Shown: positions 45,565 to 54,612 of the stretch, one piece after another
Layout of the letters: each line of letters begins with the position of its first letter
Position numbering within the stretch: position 1 is the first letter of the stretch
Source: UBA6059 sp964351595
GTDB taxonomy: Bacteria; Bacteroidota; Bacteroidia; Cytophagales; Cyclobacteriaceae
Assembly (NCBI GenBank): GCA_964351595.1
Contig: CAYGOT010000003.1
Location: 1 to 64,000, forward strand
DNA length: 64,000 bases
Reading direction: 5' to 3'
The notes under the pieces: model-generated
Seen by the model: only the letters and a program-made list of their open reading frames with translations
What the model was told of the DNA's origin: nothing
Database searches by the model: none
Position numbers and translations under genes: made by a program

Positions 45565-45704
45565 AATGAGCTGGTTAAAATATAACTAAATCAATATTAA
45601 TTATTACTTAATCAATAGTAGCAAAAATCAATGACAATACAAACCGTTTGATGTCATATAATTATAAAATTCATTGTCACTAACTTGCTTAACAAAAAAT
45701 ACTC

Positions 45705-46541
45705 ATGAGAAAAGCTCTATTAATGATTATGCTCCTAGGAGCAACTACTGTTTTTGGACAGATACAAATGCCCGCCCCTAGCCCTACATTTACGGTAGCG
45801 GGCACAGTTGGTCTCGCCGACGTAAGTGTGACTTACAGCAGACCTAGCGCTAATGGTCGTACCATCTTTGGTGATCTCGTGCCTTATGATGAAATCTGGA
45901 GAACAGGCGCCAATGCCAGCACCAAAATCAAATTCAGTGATGAGGTAATGCTGGAGGGTAATAAAGTGTCCGCTGGTGAGTATGCGCTGTATGCCATTCC
46001 TGGTAAGGAGACGTGGACTTTCATCCTGAGCAAGAACCTGACCTGGTGGGGAACGGTAGGCTATGATCAGTCTGAAGACCTACTCAGGTTTGACGTACCC
46101 GCCAAAGAAGTGAGCAGTCACTATGAGACATTTACCATCAGTTTCTCTGACTTCACCATGAACTCTGCCTACCTCAATCTTAAATGGGAAAAGTCAAAGG
46201 CTAAATTCAAAATAGAGAATGAAGTGGATAGTAAGATCATGGCGCAGATCAAGGCACAGGTGATCGACGCTTCGCCAGATGACAAAGGAGCTTATTATCA
46301 GGCGGCCAGCTACTACTTCAACACAGACCGAGATCTCAATCAGGCACTTGATTTCATCAATAAAGGCATTGTGGCTGGTGATGAAAAATACTGGCAGGTA
46401 CACCTCAAGGCGAAGATCCTCGCTAAACTAGGCAAGAACAAAGACGCTGAAGCTGCTGCCAAGCAGTCCATCGAACTAGCCAAGACAGCCGGCAACATGG
46501 ACTATGTGCGATTGAATGAGAAGCTGATTGCGGAAATGTAA
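45705..46541 (+). CDS. DUF2911 domain protein, exported
   Basis: A 278-aa exported protein. The signal peptide ends near FGQ, then a DUF2911 beta-domain (about 28-165) carries SPTFTVAGTVGLADVSVTYSRPSANGR, PYDEIWRTGANASTKI and AGEYALYAIPG. The C-terminal about 90 residues are TPR-like helices (AYYQAASYYFNTDRDLNQALDFINKGI). DUF2911 is confined largely to Bacteroidota and has no proven function. The leader before ATG is A-rich (ACAAAAAATACTC), typical of this phylum, which does not rely on Shine-Dalgarno sites. Confidence 0.9.
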   Translation: MRKALLMIMLLGATTVFGQIQMPAPSPTFTVAGTVGLADVSVTYSRPSANGRTIFGDLVPYDEIWRTGANASTKIKFSDEVMLEGNKVSAGEYALYAIPGKETWTFILSKNLTWWGTVGYDQSEDLLRFDVPAKEVSSHYETFTISFSDFTMNSAYLNLKWEKSKAKFKIENEVDSKIMAQIKAQVIDASPDDKGAYYQAASYYFNTDRDLNQALDFINKGIVAGDEKYWQVHLKAKILAKLGKNKDAEAAAKQSIELAKTAGNMDYVRLNEKLIAEM

Positions 46542-46557
46542 TTCGCTGCGCGAGTTT

Positions 46558-46625
46558 ATAGTTGAGAGATGAGAGTTGTAAAAAGAAATTATCCATTTCG
46601 CTGACATCTCACATCTTTCAACTAT
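46558..46625. repeat. Imperfect inverted repeat, dispersed-repeat-like
   Basis: ATAGTTGAGAGATGAGAG (46558-46575) is the near complement of TCTCACATCTTTCAACTAT (46607-46625), with only two internal mismatches and a 31-nt loop. It fills the spacer between the convergent DUF2911 and GMC genes. The words near its right end (CAACTATCAGTTATCAG) recur as CAACTTTCAGCTATCAG at about 56462-56478, before another minus-strand stop. Confidence 0.55.
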
Positions 46626-48235
46626 CAGTTATCAGCTAATATCATATCTGCTGCTTTCTCTGCGATCATATAAACTGGCGCATTGGTATTGCCGGTCATG
46701 ATCTTAGGCATGATGGAGGCATCCACAACCCTTAGTCCTTCTATTCCTCGGACGCGCAGCTCAGGGTCAACTACCGCCATCTCATCCGTACCCATCTTAC
46801 ATGTACCCACTGGGTGATAGATGGTCTCAAGGGATTTTCTAATATGCTCGGCCAGCACATCATCACTGCTGATGTCCTGAGGCATCTGCCTATTCTTGAT
46901 ATGCTTTTTCAATCCTTCTTGCTCAGTAATCTCTAAGGCCAGTTTAGCACCTGCCACCAGCTGCTTCAAATCCGATTCTTCTGATAAGAAACGAGGGTCG
47001 ATCACGGGGGCCGAAGACGGATTTTTGTCCTTCAACCTCACCTCTCCCCGACTCTTGGGCTGTAGCAGACTCGGCAGTATGCTGAACCCATCATCGTGCG
47101 GAAATTTGTTAAGATCGTACATATCATAATCGTACTCCTTTCCTATCTGCATAGGTGCAAAATGCAGTTGGAAGTTGGCAGGACCCTTAGGCTCATCGAT
47201 ATTGAGGAATGCCACAGATTCTAAAGGCCCTATCGTAAATGGGCCTTTCCTGGATATGGCATAGCTCACCAATCCTTTGAGTTGATTGATCAGCTTAATG
47301 TGATGGTTAAGACCATTCTGCTCGTTGGTCAGGCAGCTCACCGGGAAGAACAGATGATCCTGCAGGTTTTTGCCCACACCGGGCAGTTCATGCTTCAATG
47401 CTATGCCATGGCGGCCAAGCTCCTCCTTATCTCCGATCCCCGACAACATCAGTAGCTGTGGAGACTGGAAACTGCCGGCAGACAGTATCACTTCCTTGTT
47501 TGCTTTGACTTCCTTATCGCCTTTGATCATGAGGATACCTTCTACCCTATCATTCCTGATGATCAACTCCTTGACCTGCGCATTGGTCCAAACCTCAAGA
47601 TTGGGGCGGGACATCACTGGCTTCAAAAATGCATCCGCAGCGCTATGGCGAGCAGCATCCTTAATGGTAAATTGAAATCGCCCGACACCTTTTTGCTCAG
47701 CACCGTTGTAGTCATCATTTTGCGGTAGCCCAGCCTGCACTCCAGCATCAATAAAAGCCTGGCCTAATGGCGTCTTAAACTGCTGTGAAAACGTTACGTT
47801 AAGCTCGCCATCTGTACCGTGATAGCCCGGGTTGAGTTGATCGGCCTGCTCGTTGTGCTCCGACTTCTTAAAGTAAGGCAAGACCTCCTCGTAGCTCCAC
47901 CCTTCATTGCCCAGGACAGCCCAGCCATCATAGTCGTTCTTGTTGCCACGGACGTAAGCCATCGCATTGTTGCTACTACAACCGCCCAGCATCTTGCCTC
48001 GGGGTAGATAGAGCTTTCGATTGTTGACATGCTCCTGTGGTTCCGTCCAGAATCCCCAATCGTGATTCTTCCTGAATAACTTGGCATAAGCACCCGGAAT
48101 ATGAACTAACGGATCATTATCCTTACCACCAGCTTCAAGCAGCAGTACCTTGTTCGCCGGATCCAGGGATAACCGATTGGCCAATACGCATCCTGCCGAG
48201 CCAGCACCTACAATGATGTAATCATATTCCTTCAT
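46625..48235 (-). CDS. GMC family oxidoreductase (choline dehydrogenase-like)
   Basis: FAD-dependent alcohol oxidoreductase of 536 aa. The N-terminal FAD motif is IIVGAGSAGCVLANRLS with LLLEAGG after it; the GMC signature 1 region is YLPRGKMLGGCSSNNAMAYVRG; signature 2 is LSAGSFQSPQLLMLSGIG. The catalytic His is in IYHPVGTCKMG and the C-terminal Asn in NTNAPVYMIAEKAADM. It is close to BetA-type choline/alcohol dehydrogenases, but no betaine genes are nearby, so the alcohol substrate is unknown. It diverges from the APC transporter. Confidence 0.92.
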   Translation of the reverse strand: MKEYDYIIVGAGSAGCVLANRLSLDPANKVLLLEAGGKDNDPLVHIPGAYAKLFRKNHDWGFWTEPQEHVNNRKLYLPRGKMLGGCSSNNAMAYVRGNKNDYDGWAVLGNEGWSYEEVLPYFKKSEHNEQADQLNPGYHGTDGELNVTFSQQFKTPLGQAFIDAGVQAGLPQNDDYNGAEQKGVGRFQFTIKDAARHSAADAFLKPVMSRPNLEVWTNAQVKELIIRNDRVEGILMIKGDKEVKANKEVILSAGSFQSPQLLMLSGIGDKEELGRHGIALKHELPGVGKNLQDHLFFPVSCLTNEQNGLNHHIKLINQLKGLVSYAISRKGPFTIGPLESVAFLNIDEPKGPANFQLHFAPMQIGKEYDYDMYDLNKFPHDDGFSILPSLLQPKSRGEVRLKDKNPSSAPVIDPRFLSEESDLKQLVAGAKLALEITEQEGLKKHIKNRQMPQDISSDDVLAEHIRKSLETIYHPVGTCKMGTDEMAVVDPELRVRGIEGLRVVDASIMPKIMTGNTNAPVYMIAEKAADMILADN

Positions 48236-48375
48236 ATCCGGATTGGTTGTTCAATGGAGGTAATTTATTCATTGACACCTTGTCCTGCAAGCACCTTGAG
48301 CTGCTCAAAGATCATCGGCTGTCTCCTCCAGCCTCTCTACCCAATTTCCTATTTCATTTGTATCTTCCGCCACTG

Positions 48376-49680
48376 ATGTCACAGCCAAATCCTAAGGTAG
48401 GTCTGCTCACCGCTTCGTCGCTGGTTATCGCGGCGATGATTGGTACGGGAGTGTTCACGAGTCTCGGGTTTCAGGTGATGGATATCAAGACCGGCTTCTC
48501 CATCATCTCACTCTGGTTTATCGGAGGGATCATTGCGTTTTGTGGGGCGGTGACCTACGCGGAACTGGGCGCTGCATTCCCACGGTCTGGCGGTGAGTAC
48601 AACCTTCTTTCTAGGCTCTACCATCCGTCGCTTGGTTTCGTGGCAGGCTGGGTCTCGGCGACAGTCGGTTTCGCTGCGCCAGCGGCATTGGCGGCCATGG
48701 CATTGGCTTCCTATGTCAGTACTTTTTACCCCGGCCTACCGGAAAATCACACGGCGGCCGGATGCGTTCTCGCGCTAAGCATACTACACGGAACGACGAT
48801 CAAAGGTGGTAGCCTTTTTCAAAACTTCTTCACCGTGCTGAAAATAGCCCTAATCGTCATTTTTGTTGCCGCGGGCTTCATGATTGATCAGCCACAGCAG
48901 ATCAGTCTCCTACCGCAATCAAACAGTTGGTCGGAGATCATCAGCGCACCATTTGCAGTGTCACTGGTATTCGTCTCCTATGCTTACACCGGCTGGAATT
49001 CATCTATCTACATCATCGATGAGATCGACAATCCTGTTCAGAATCTCCCCAAATCATTGTTTCTCGGGACTCTGATCGTCATGGCCCTGTACTTACTCCT
49101 CAACTTTATTTTCCTGTATTCTGTACCGATACCTACCCTCTCCGGCCAGATCGAGATTGGCTTCCTATCGGGAACAGCCATCTTCGGCGCTATCGGCGGG
49201 AAGATCATGGCAGCCGTGATTTCACTGGTTCTCTTGTCAACGGTCAGTGCCTATGTATTCCTTGGCCCACGCATTACCCAGATCATGGGTGAGGACTTCA
49301 GAGCGCTGCGATGGCTTTCGATTAAGAACAAACGCGGCATACCTCAAAATGCCTTTATCTTCTCGACAGTGCTCAGCTTGCTGTTCATCTATACCTCTTC
49401 TTTCGATCAGGTATTGGTTTACACCTCCTTCCTACTCATTCTTATCACCACCCTGACCGTCGGAGGTATTTTCATCAGGCGAATAAAGTTTGCAGAGATC
49501 AAGACCGTCTACCGTACCTGGGGATACCCATTCACACCCTTGATTTTCCTGATTATAAGTGTCTGGACGCTGGTCTTTGTCTTCATTGATAAGCCATATG
49601 AGAGTATGATCGGTGTAGCTATCTTGGCGGTAGGCTCTGTGATCTACTTCCTATCAGAACGCGGGAACAAGGGCAATTGA
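48376..49680 (+). CDS. APC family amino acid permease
   Basis: An inner-membrane transporter of 434 aa with about 12 helices. The first helix carries the APC substrate-binding break (VIAAMIGTGVFTSLGF), then FCGAVTYAELGAAFPRSGGEY, typical of amino acid/polyamine permeases, and SYAYTGWNSSIYIIDEIDNPVQN in helix 6. The ATG at 48376 is used; an in-frame ATG 43 codons upstream adds a non-conserved tail. Which amino acid or amine is moved cannot be told. Confidence 0.9.
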   Translation: MSQPNPKVGLLTASSLVIAAMIGTGVFTSLGFQVMDIKTGFSIISLWFIGGIIAFCGAVTYAELGAAFPRSGGEYNLLSRLYHPSLGFVAGWVSATVGFAAPAALAAMALASYVSTFYPGLPENHTAAGCVLALSILHGTTIKGGSLFQNFFTVLKIALIVIFVAAGFMIDQPQQISLLPQSNSWSEIISAPFAVSLVFVSYAYTGWNSSIYIIDEIDNPVQNLPKSLFLGTLIVMALYLLLNFIFLYSVPIPTLSGQIEIGFLSGTAIFGAIGGKIMAAVISLVLLSTVSAYVFLGPRITQIMGEDFRALRWLSIKNKRGIPQNAFIFSTVLSLLFIYTSSFDQVLVYTSFLLILITTLTVGGIFIRRIKFAEIKTVYRTWGYPFTPLIFLIISVWTLVFVFIDKPYESMIGVAILAVGSVIYFLSERGNKGN

Positions 49681-49881
49681 GAATGGAGAATTGATAATTC
49701 AGTGGTGAGTGGTCGAACGACTATTGTACGAAATAATTAATGGGTCTCAGCAGCACTGCATCTGGCAAGAAAAGTCGTCAGACCACAGAAAAGAATTTGG
49801 TTTCTCAACTTAACACTTTAGTAAACCCACTCCTTTTCCAGTAACCAAAAAATATCGTTAATTGGTGACAAACTACGACCT

Positions 49882-51432
49882 ATGAAAACCGGATCTATCC
49901 TACCCGCACTATTGGCGATTTGTCTTGTGCTTAGCAGCTGTCAGACCGAGGAGACTCAGCAATACGCTGCACTGCAAGACCCCTTAGCCAATCTTTTTGA
50001 TCAGTCACTTGCACCGTTTTACTACGGGGTGGCTTCCGGTGATCCGCTGCAGGATGCGGTCATTATCTGGACGAAGGTCACACCTACAGATTCTGTTCCT
50101 CAGGTACAAGGAACCTGGGAAGTGTCTACAGAGCAGAACTTTAGTAAAGTAGTCAGCAGCGGGAGCTATACGACAGGACCCGAGCGCAACTATACCGTCA
50201 AAGTAGATGTAACTGGTCTGGACGCGGGAGCCACGTACTACTACCGATTCGAGTACGATGGCCGCTACTCCATTACCGGTAGGACGAAAACTGCCCCTGC
50301 CCAAACTGACGAGCTGGAGCTGGGAATCATCAGCTGCAGCAACTACGAGGCGGGCTTCTTCAATGCCTACGGTGTATTAGCTGAAAATGAGGCAATCGAT
50401 GTGGTGCTGCATTTGGGTGACTACATCTATGAATATGGTGTGGGTACTTACGGCGATAGTTCGACGGGACGGTTTCACGAGCCGCCGCACGAGATCATTA
50501 GCCTGACAGACTATCGAACACGGTATGCGCAGTACCGACTGGATGAGAATCTTCGTGCTGCTCATCAGCAGCATCCGTTCATTACGATCTGGGATGATCA
50601 TGAGATTGCCAACAACAGCTACAAAGATGGTGCGCAGAATCATCAGGAGGATGAAGGTGACTATGGTCAACGCAGCGCTTATGCCCGTCAGGTCTACTAT
50701 GAGTGGCTGCCGGTGAGGGAGTCCAAGACACTATACAGGTCCTTCTCTTATGGCGACATGGCGCAATTGATCATGCTCGACGAGCGGCTGGCAGGCAGAT
50801 CACAACCCGTGGATAGTCTCTCCTCACCTATACTTCAGGACTCCAGTCGCAGTATGCTCGGTACTGAGCAGATGTCGTGGTTTCAAAATGAGTTGACGAA
50901 TAGTACAGCCCAATGGAACGTGATCGGTAATCAGGTCATCTTTAGCTACCTCAACTGGGGATTCCCAACTTTTAATATCAACCTCGATTCATGGGATGGT
51001 TATCCTGTCGAACAAGGACAGATCATTGAGTTTATTGGCTCGAATGAGTTGAATAATGTGATTTTCGTGACCGGTGACACTCATTCTTCATGGGCACTTG
51101 AAGTGACCAATGATCCCTTTGGCAGCTATGCCTCGGAAGGAGCGGTAGCCATAGAGCTCGGTACACCCAGCATCAACTCCGCTAACTCCAATGAACGCGC
51201 ACCTATTGAAAGCGTGCTGATCCATGAATCGAAAATCGTCAAGGACAGCCTGAACCCTCAGCTCAAGTACACCAACATGCGAGATCACGGCTTTATGGTA
51301 CTGACCCTTTCGGAAAATGAAGGCCAAGCAACTTGGTACTATGTAGAAACTGTCCTGGAACCTAATCCTAATTTTACTGTAGGCAAGGAGATTCGGTTTG
51401 TAAGAGGTGAGCAAAAGTTGATTATGAATTAG
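49882..51432 (+). CDS. PhoD-type alkaline phosphatase, lipoprotein
   Basis: An exported phosphodiesterase/phosphatase of the PhoD metallophosphatase family, 516 aa. The lipobox is LVLSSC (about residue 20). An N-terminal Ig-like PhoD domain follows (FYYGVASGDPLQDAVIIWTKVTP), then the metal-binding core: IISCSNYEAGFF, VVLHLGDYIYEYG, TIWDDHEIANNSY and VTGDTHSSW. PhoD enzymes release phosphate from organic phosphates, often using Fe and Ca. It is probably induced under phosphate limitation, though no Pho box was identified. Confidence 0.92.
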   Translation: MKTGSILPALLAICLVLSSCQTEETQQYAALQDPLANLFDQSLAPFYYGVASGDPLQDAVIIWTKVTPTDSVPQVQGTWEVSTEQNFSKVVSSGSYTTGPERNYTVKVDVTGLDAGATYYYRFEYDGRYSITGRTKTAPAQTDELELGIISCSNYEAGFFNAYGVLAENEAIDVVLHLGDYIYEYGVGTYGDSSTGRFHEPPHEIISLTDYRTRYAQYRLDENLRAAHQQHPFITIWDDHEIANNSYKDGAQNHQEDEGDYGQRSAYARQVYYEWLPVRESKTLYRSFSYGDMAQLIMLDERLAGRSQPVDSLSSPILQDSSRSMLGTEQMSWFQNELTNSTAQWNVIGNQVIFSYLNWGFPTFNINLDSWDGYPVEQGQIIEFIGSNELNNVIFVTGDTHSSWALEVTNDPFGSYASEGAVAIELGTPSINSANSNERAPIESVLIHESKIVKDSLNPQLKYTNMRDHGFMVLTLSENEGQATWYYVETVLEPNPNFTVGKEIRFVRGEQKLIMN

Positions 51433-51485
51433 CTTGCTGATAATTACATGAATTGTCTTACTATAGTGTTGTAGGGTACAGGATC

Positions 51486-51962
51486 ATGAAGTATTGGGTG
51501 CTATATAATTTTGTGGTTGGCTTTGCAGTCTACTGGTTGTCCAACCTGGCGCTGTGGTTTCCATGGAGCCTGAACCCTACTCTGGGAATGATCTTAATGC
51601 TGACCGTTGGGACTGCTCTTTGGGCGATTGCTACCTACCAATGCCTCGTAACCTACCCTGGCTCGTCACTATTAAAGGCTGCTGCCTTCAACAGTACTGT
51701 ACTACTGAGTATAGCAGTGGTCATGGATTACATCTTCTTCGTTTTGATAAGAGATGCCAAGGCCGAGCTCTATCACCCTACCACCATCTATGGATATGCT
51801 TTTGTAGTCACTTTGCCCTTCTTAATGATCTTGTTGCTCAAGGATAAGCTGGTAGCTAGCAAAACCCTACTGCACAGTAAGAACTGGTATCAAGCTGTAG
51901 GAGTTGGGCTAATCAGCTTCATTTCACTAGCGCTGATCATCCTACTGGGTATTGAAGTTTGA
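51486..51962 (+). CDS. Hypothetical four-helix membrane protein
   Basis: A 158-aa integral membrane protein with about four helices (VLYNFVVGFAVYWLSNLALWF, GMILMLTVGTALWAIATY, TVLLSIAVVMDYIFFVLI, YGYAFVVTLPFLMILLL) and a last hydrophobic stretch. The layout recalls DUF5367-type proteins, but I am not sure. ATG 51486 is preferred over a TTG 11 codons upstream. It follows phoD at 54 bp and may be transcribed with it. Confidence 0.6.
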   Translation: MKYWVLYNFVVGFAVYWLSNLALWFPWSLNPTLGMILMLTVGTALWAIATYQCLVTYPGSSLLKAAAFNSTVLLSIAVVMDYIFFVLIRDAKAELYHPTTIYGYAFVVTLPFLMILLLKDKLVASKTLLHSKNWYQAVGVGLISFISLALIILLGIEV

Positions 51963-52018
51963 TGAAATGTCTATCTTCAGTATGAAATTGAGAATGTCAT
52001 TTTTTAAACTCAAGCTAC

Positions 52019-52360
52019 ATGGCATACAGTGAGTTTTTAGCAGATCGTGTCAGGCAAAGGCTATCCTCCGCCAACATCACCGATGAAAAGAAGATGATGG
52101 GCGGGCTCATCTTCATGGTCAATGACAAGATGTGCATCGGTGTAGATAGGGACAAAGCCAAGAATACTGACCGACTGATGGTCAGGGTGGGCAAAGCTTC
52201 CCATGACCAGTTGATCTTCAATAAGGGAAGCCGTGAGATGGACTTTACCGGTACGGTTATGAGAGGCTTTCTTTTCATCGACCCTGATGGGTTTGATGCG
52301 GACGATGACCTGGACTTTTGGGTAAAGAAAGCTTTGGAGTTTAATGCAAAAGCTTCTTAG
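52019..52360 (+). CDS. TfoX/Sxy N-terminal domain protein
   Basis: A 113-aa single-domain protein of the TfoX N-terminal family: AYSEFLADRVRQRLS, KKMMGGLIFMVNDKMCIGV, LMVRVG and the acidic C-terminal helix DDDLDFWVKKALEF. In gammaproteobacteria TfoX/Sxy controls competence genes together with CRP, but stand-alone domains in Bacteroidota have no known role and competence should not be assumed. It converges with the SDR gene with a 2-bp gap. Confidence 0.87.
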   Translation: MAYSEFLADRVRQRLSSANITDEKKMMGGLIFMVNDKMCIGVDRDKAKNTDRLMVRVGKASHDQLIFNKGSREMDFTGTVMRGFLFIDPDGFDADDDLDFWVKKALEFNAKAS

Positions 52361-52362
52361 CA

Positions 52363-53361
52363 TCAATGGTTCATCTCGGGCACCTCAAACCCAAGTTTCT
52401 TCCAAACCTTCAATGACTCCTCCCAAAGCTTTGCTCCAGCTTCCGGCTCATAGCATTTTGGATCCATTTTTTTCTTATTGAACATATGCTGATACTCCTC
52501 AGACCGACCCTCATAGTCAGGGGAAGCAGCCATATACACTACCGGCAATGCCGCGACTTTCGGAGCTTTGAAGAAGACCCAGAATATCCCTTTAAGAATC
52601 TTGTGCAAAAATGGTGGCGCTTCCTTAGCTATCTCTGTATTGACCGGACCAGGGCAAATCACGTTCACACCCATTTTGTGACCAGTCTTATTGATCCTTC
52701 GCGATAGCTCAACCATCATGGTATTGGTCACCAGCTTATAGTAGCTATAGTAGCCAATACCTTGTGAAACTCCATAGTCTACATAGTTGCCAAACTCGGT
52801 GTAGTCCACAGCACTGGAGCCTTGATGCGAGTCAGATGAGATAAAAATCATACGGGGAGCCTCCTTTGCCCCAATATTCATCACCTTTTTGGCTGTCATC
52901 AGGTTCGCCAACATAAAATTGGCGAGGTAGTTGACCAAAAACATTTCCTCCAGTCCTGTGGAGGTTTTCCTGGCTTTTGGTAGCGCAACGGCTGCATTCA
53001 AGATGAATACGTCCACTTGCTTTTTTTCAGCTTTCAACCCTTCTGTAAAAATGTACAAGGTCTCTATATTACCTAGGTCCAGATAGCGCATCTCGATCTG
53101 ATCAGAACCTGACTCCTTTTTGGCCTTCTCCAGGATTTGCGGTAGGTCTCGCCGACAAGCCATGATGACCTCTCCGCCCCTCCTGGCCAACTCTATAGTA
53201 ATCGCATAGCCCAGACCCGAATTCGCTCCGGTCACCACCACGCGTTTTCCATCCAGTCGATCTTTTTCCGATAGGCGATCTACAAGATCCTGCTTGCGAA
53301 ACAGGTCATAAATACCATGAAGAGCAGCTACTACAGGGTTGTCAAATCTTCCGTGCGCCAT
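52363..53361 (-). CDS. Short-chain dehydrogenase/reductase (SDR)
   Basis: An NAD(P)-dependent oxidoreductase of 332 aa. It has the cofactor motif VVTGANSGLGYAIT (TGxxxGxG), NAA in FILNAAVAL, Ser in FISSDSHQGS and the YSYYK active-site pair (YxxxK). It has N- and C-terminal extensions beyond a 250-aa classical SDR, like retinol-dehydrogenase-type members (C-terminal YMAASPDYEGRSEEY). The substrate is unknown. It diverges from the TPR lipoprotein gene across a spacer carrying a 12-bp palindrome. Confidence 0.9.
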   Translation of the reverse strand: MAHGRFDNPVVAALHGIYDLFRKQDLVDRLSEKDRLDGKRVVVTGANSGLGYAITIELARRGGEVIMACRRDLPQILEKAKKESGSDQIEMRYLDLGNIETLYIFTEGLKAEKKQVDVFILNAAVALPKARKTSTGLEEMFLVNYLANFMLANLMTAKKVMNIGAKEAPRMIFISSDSHQGSSAVDYTEFGNYVDYGVSQGIGYYSYYKLVTNTMMVELSRRINKTGHKMGVNVICPGPVNTEIAKEAPPFLHKILKGIFWVFFKAPKVAALPVVYMAASPDYEGRSEEYQHMFNKKKMDPKCYEPEAGAKLWEESLKVWKKLGFEVPEMNH

Positions 53362-53435
53362 TGATTTCGCTAGTTTCGGTTAGGTTGATAATGTGCTAAA
53401 TCTAATTACAATAGGTCAATCTGCATTCGTCTCTG

Positions 53436-53447
53436 TGTATTAATACA
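53436..53447. promoter_or_regulatory. Perfect 12-bp palindrome in SDR/TPR divergent spacer
   Basis: TGTATTAATACA is fully self-complementary and lies 74 bp before the SDR start and 87 bp before the TPR lipoprotein start. Its form suits a dimeric helix-turn-helix repressor or activator. Confidence 0.35.
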
Positions 53448-53534
53448 GAAATGGTGGTAGAGACGGTCGTACTCAATAATCGGGTAATACTCGAACGAGT
53501 CGGAGTTGTACTACTGCAAGTCAACCCAGAACAA

Positions 53535-54545
53535 ATGAATATAATCAAACCTATTGCTATTTTCGGCTTTCTATTGTTGTGCCTCTCGTGTAATCCTACC
53601 GAAAAAAGAGTCATAGACAAGGAAATCATGGCTTCTCTTGGCAGTAAACACAGGGAGGGATTTAAGGAATGGACCAGGGGTTTTGAGAAGCAGGCGGATC
53701 AAGATTCCTCCAATGTGGACGCTCAGGTAGGTATCGCAGAGGGAAATGTCATCCTATACATATTTGGCTTTATGCCAAGAGAAGAAACGCTCCCACAAGC
53801 CCGGGTCGCATTTTCCAAAGCCTGGGAGCTCGATTCGATGAATTCCGAAGTTCTTCGAATTAAAGGTATGCTTGCCTTCCTTGACTGGGATTGGGAGACA
53901 TCAGGGGTTGCCTTGACCAGGTCCATAGCCGCAGATTCCAGTAATCTGCAGGCCCGCCATTGGTATGCACTTTGGCTTACAGCCATGGATCGATTTGATG
54001 AGGCTATGGCTCAGTCAGATATCATCATGTCTATGGATACTGACGACAACCACCTTGTCGGACGGGCGTCTTTTCTCTATTTCCAGTATCGGTTTGAAGA
54101 GATGATCCCCCTCATGGAGAAAGCTATCGCCGCGGATCCAAATATGCCATGGGCATATGATTGGTTGGGAATGGCCTATAATGGGTTGGGCCAACATGAA
54201 AAAGCCATTGAGACTTATTTCAAAGCATTTGAGCTATCTGATGGTACGGTCGAAGTAGGCGGTGGACTGGGGCATGCGCTGGGTGATGCCGGTGAAATGG
54301 CACTTGCCAAAGAGATGGCCGACTACTATATTGAAGCATCCGAGTCAGCTTATCTACCGCCGGTACAGCGCGCCTTCGTACATATCGGCATGGATGATTT
54401 TGAGAAGGCACTAGAGCTACTAGAACAGGCGCACAGCGAAAAATCATGGTTCCTCGCTTTCATACAGGTGGAGCACTGGTACGATCCGCTGAGAGATGAC
54501 CCCAGATTCACCGCGATTATAGAAAGAATGAACTACCCGGACTAG
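53535..54545 (+). CDS. TPR-repeat lipoprotein
   Basis: A 336-aa periplasm-facing lipoprotein. The start at 53535 gives a signal peptide with lipobox LCLSC; a longer ATG start at 53451 would bury it. The mature protein is a chain of about six tetratricopeptide-like repeats (for example ALTRSIAADSSNLQARHWYALWLTAMDRFDEAM and IETYFKAFELSDGTVEVG), ending DDPRFTAIIERM. TPR chains mediate protein binding; the partner is unknown. The end motif (YDPLRDDPRFTAII) is common in TPR sensors of this phylum. Confidence 0.85.
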   Translation: MNIIKPIAIFGFLLLCLSCNPTEKRVIDKEIMASLGSKHREGFKEWTRGFEKQADQDSSNVDAQVGIAEGNVILYIFGFMPREETLPQARVAFSKAWELDSMNSEVLRIKGMLAFLDWDWETSGVALTRSIAADSSNLQARHWYALWLTAMDRFDEAMAQSDIIMSMDTDDNHLVGRASFLYFQYRFEEMIPLMEKAIAADPNMPWAYDWLGMAYNGLGQHEKAIETYFKAFELSDGTVEVGGGLGHALGDAGEMALAKEMADYYIEASESAYLPPVQRAFVHIGMDDFEKALELLEQAHSEKSWFLAFIQVEHWYDPLRDDPRFTAIIERMNYPD

Positions 54546-54612
54546 GTCAGGAGATCACAATTTCATTTCTTTGAGCGGCCCTATCGAATCACTCAGATAT
54601 GGATGTTCAAGT

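Noticed and set aside
52019..52360. Natural competence regulator
   Set aside because: Only the N-terminal TfoX domain is present and no competence genes are nearby.
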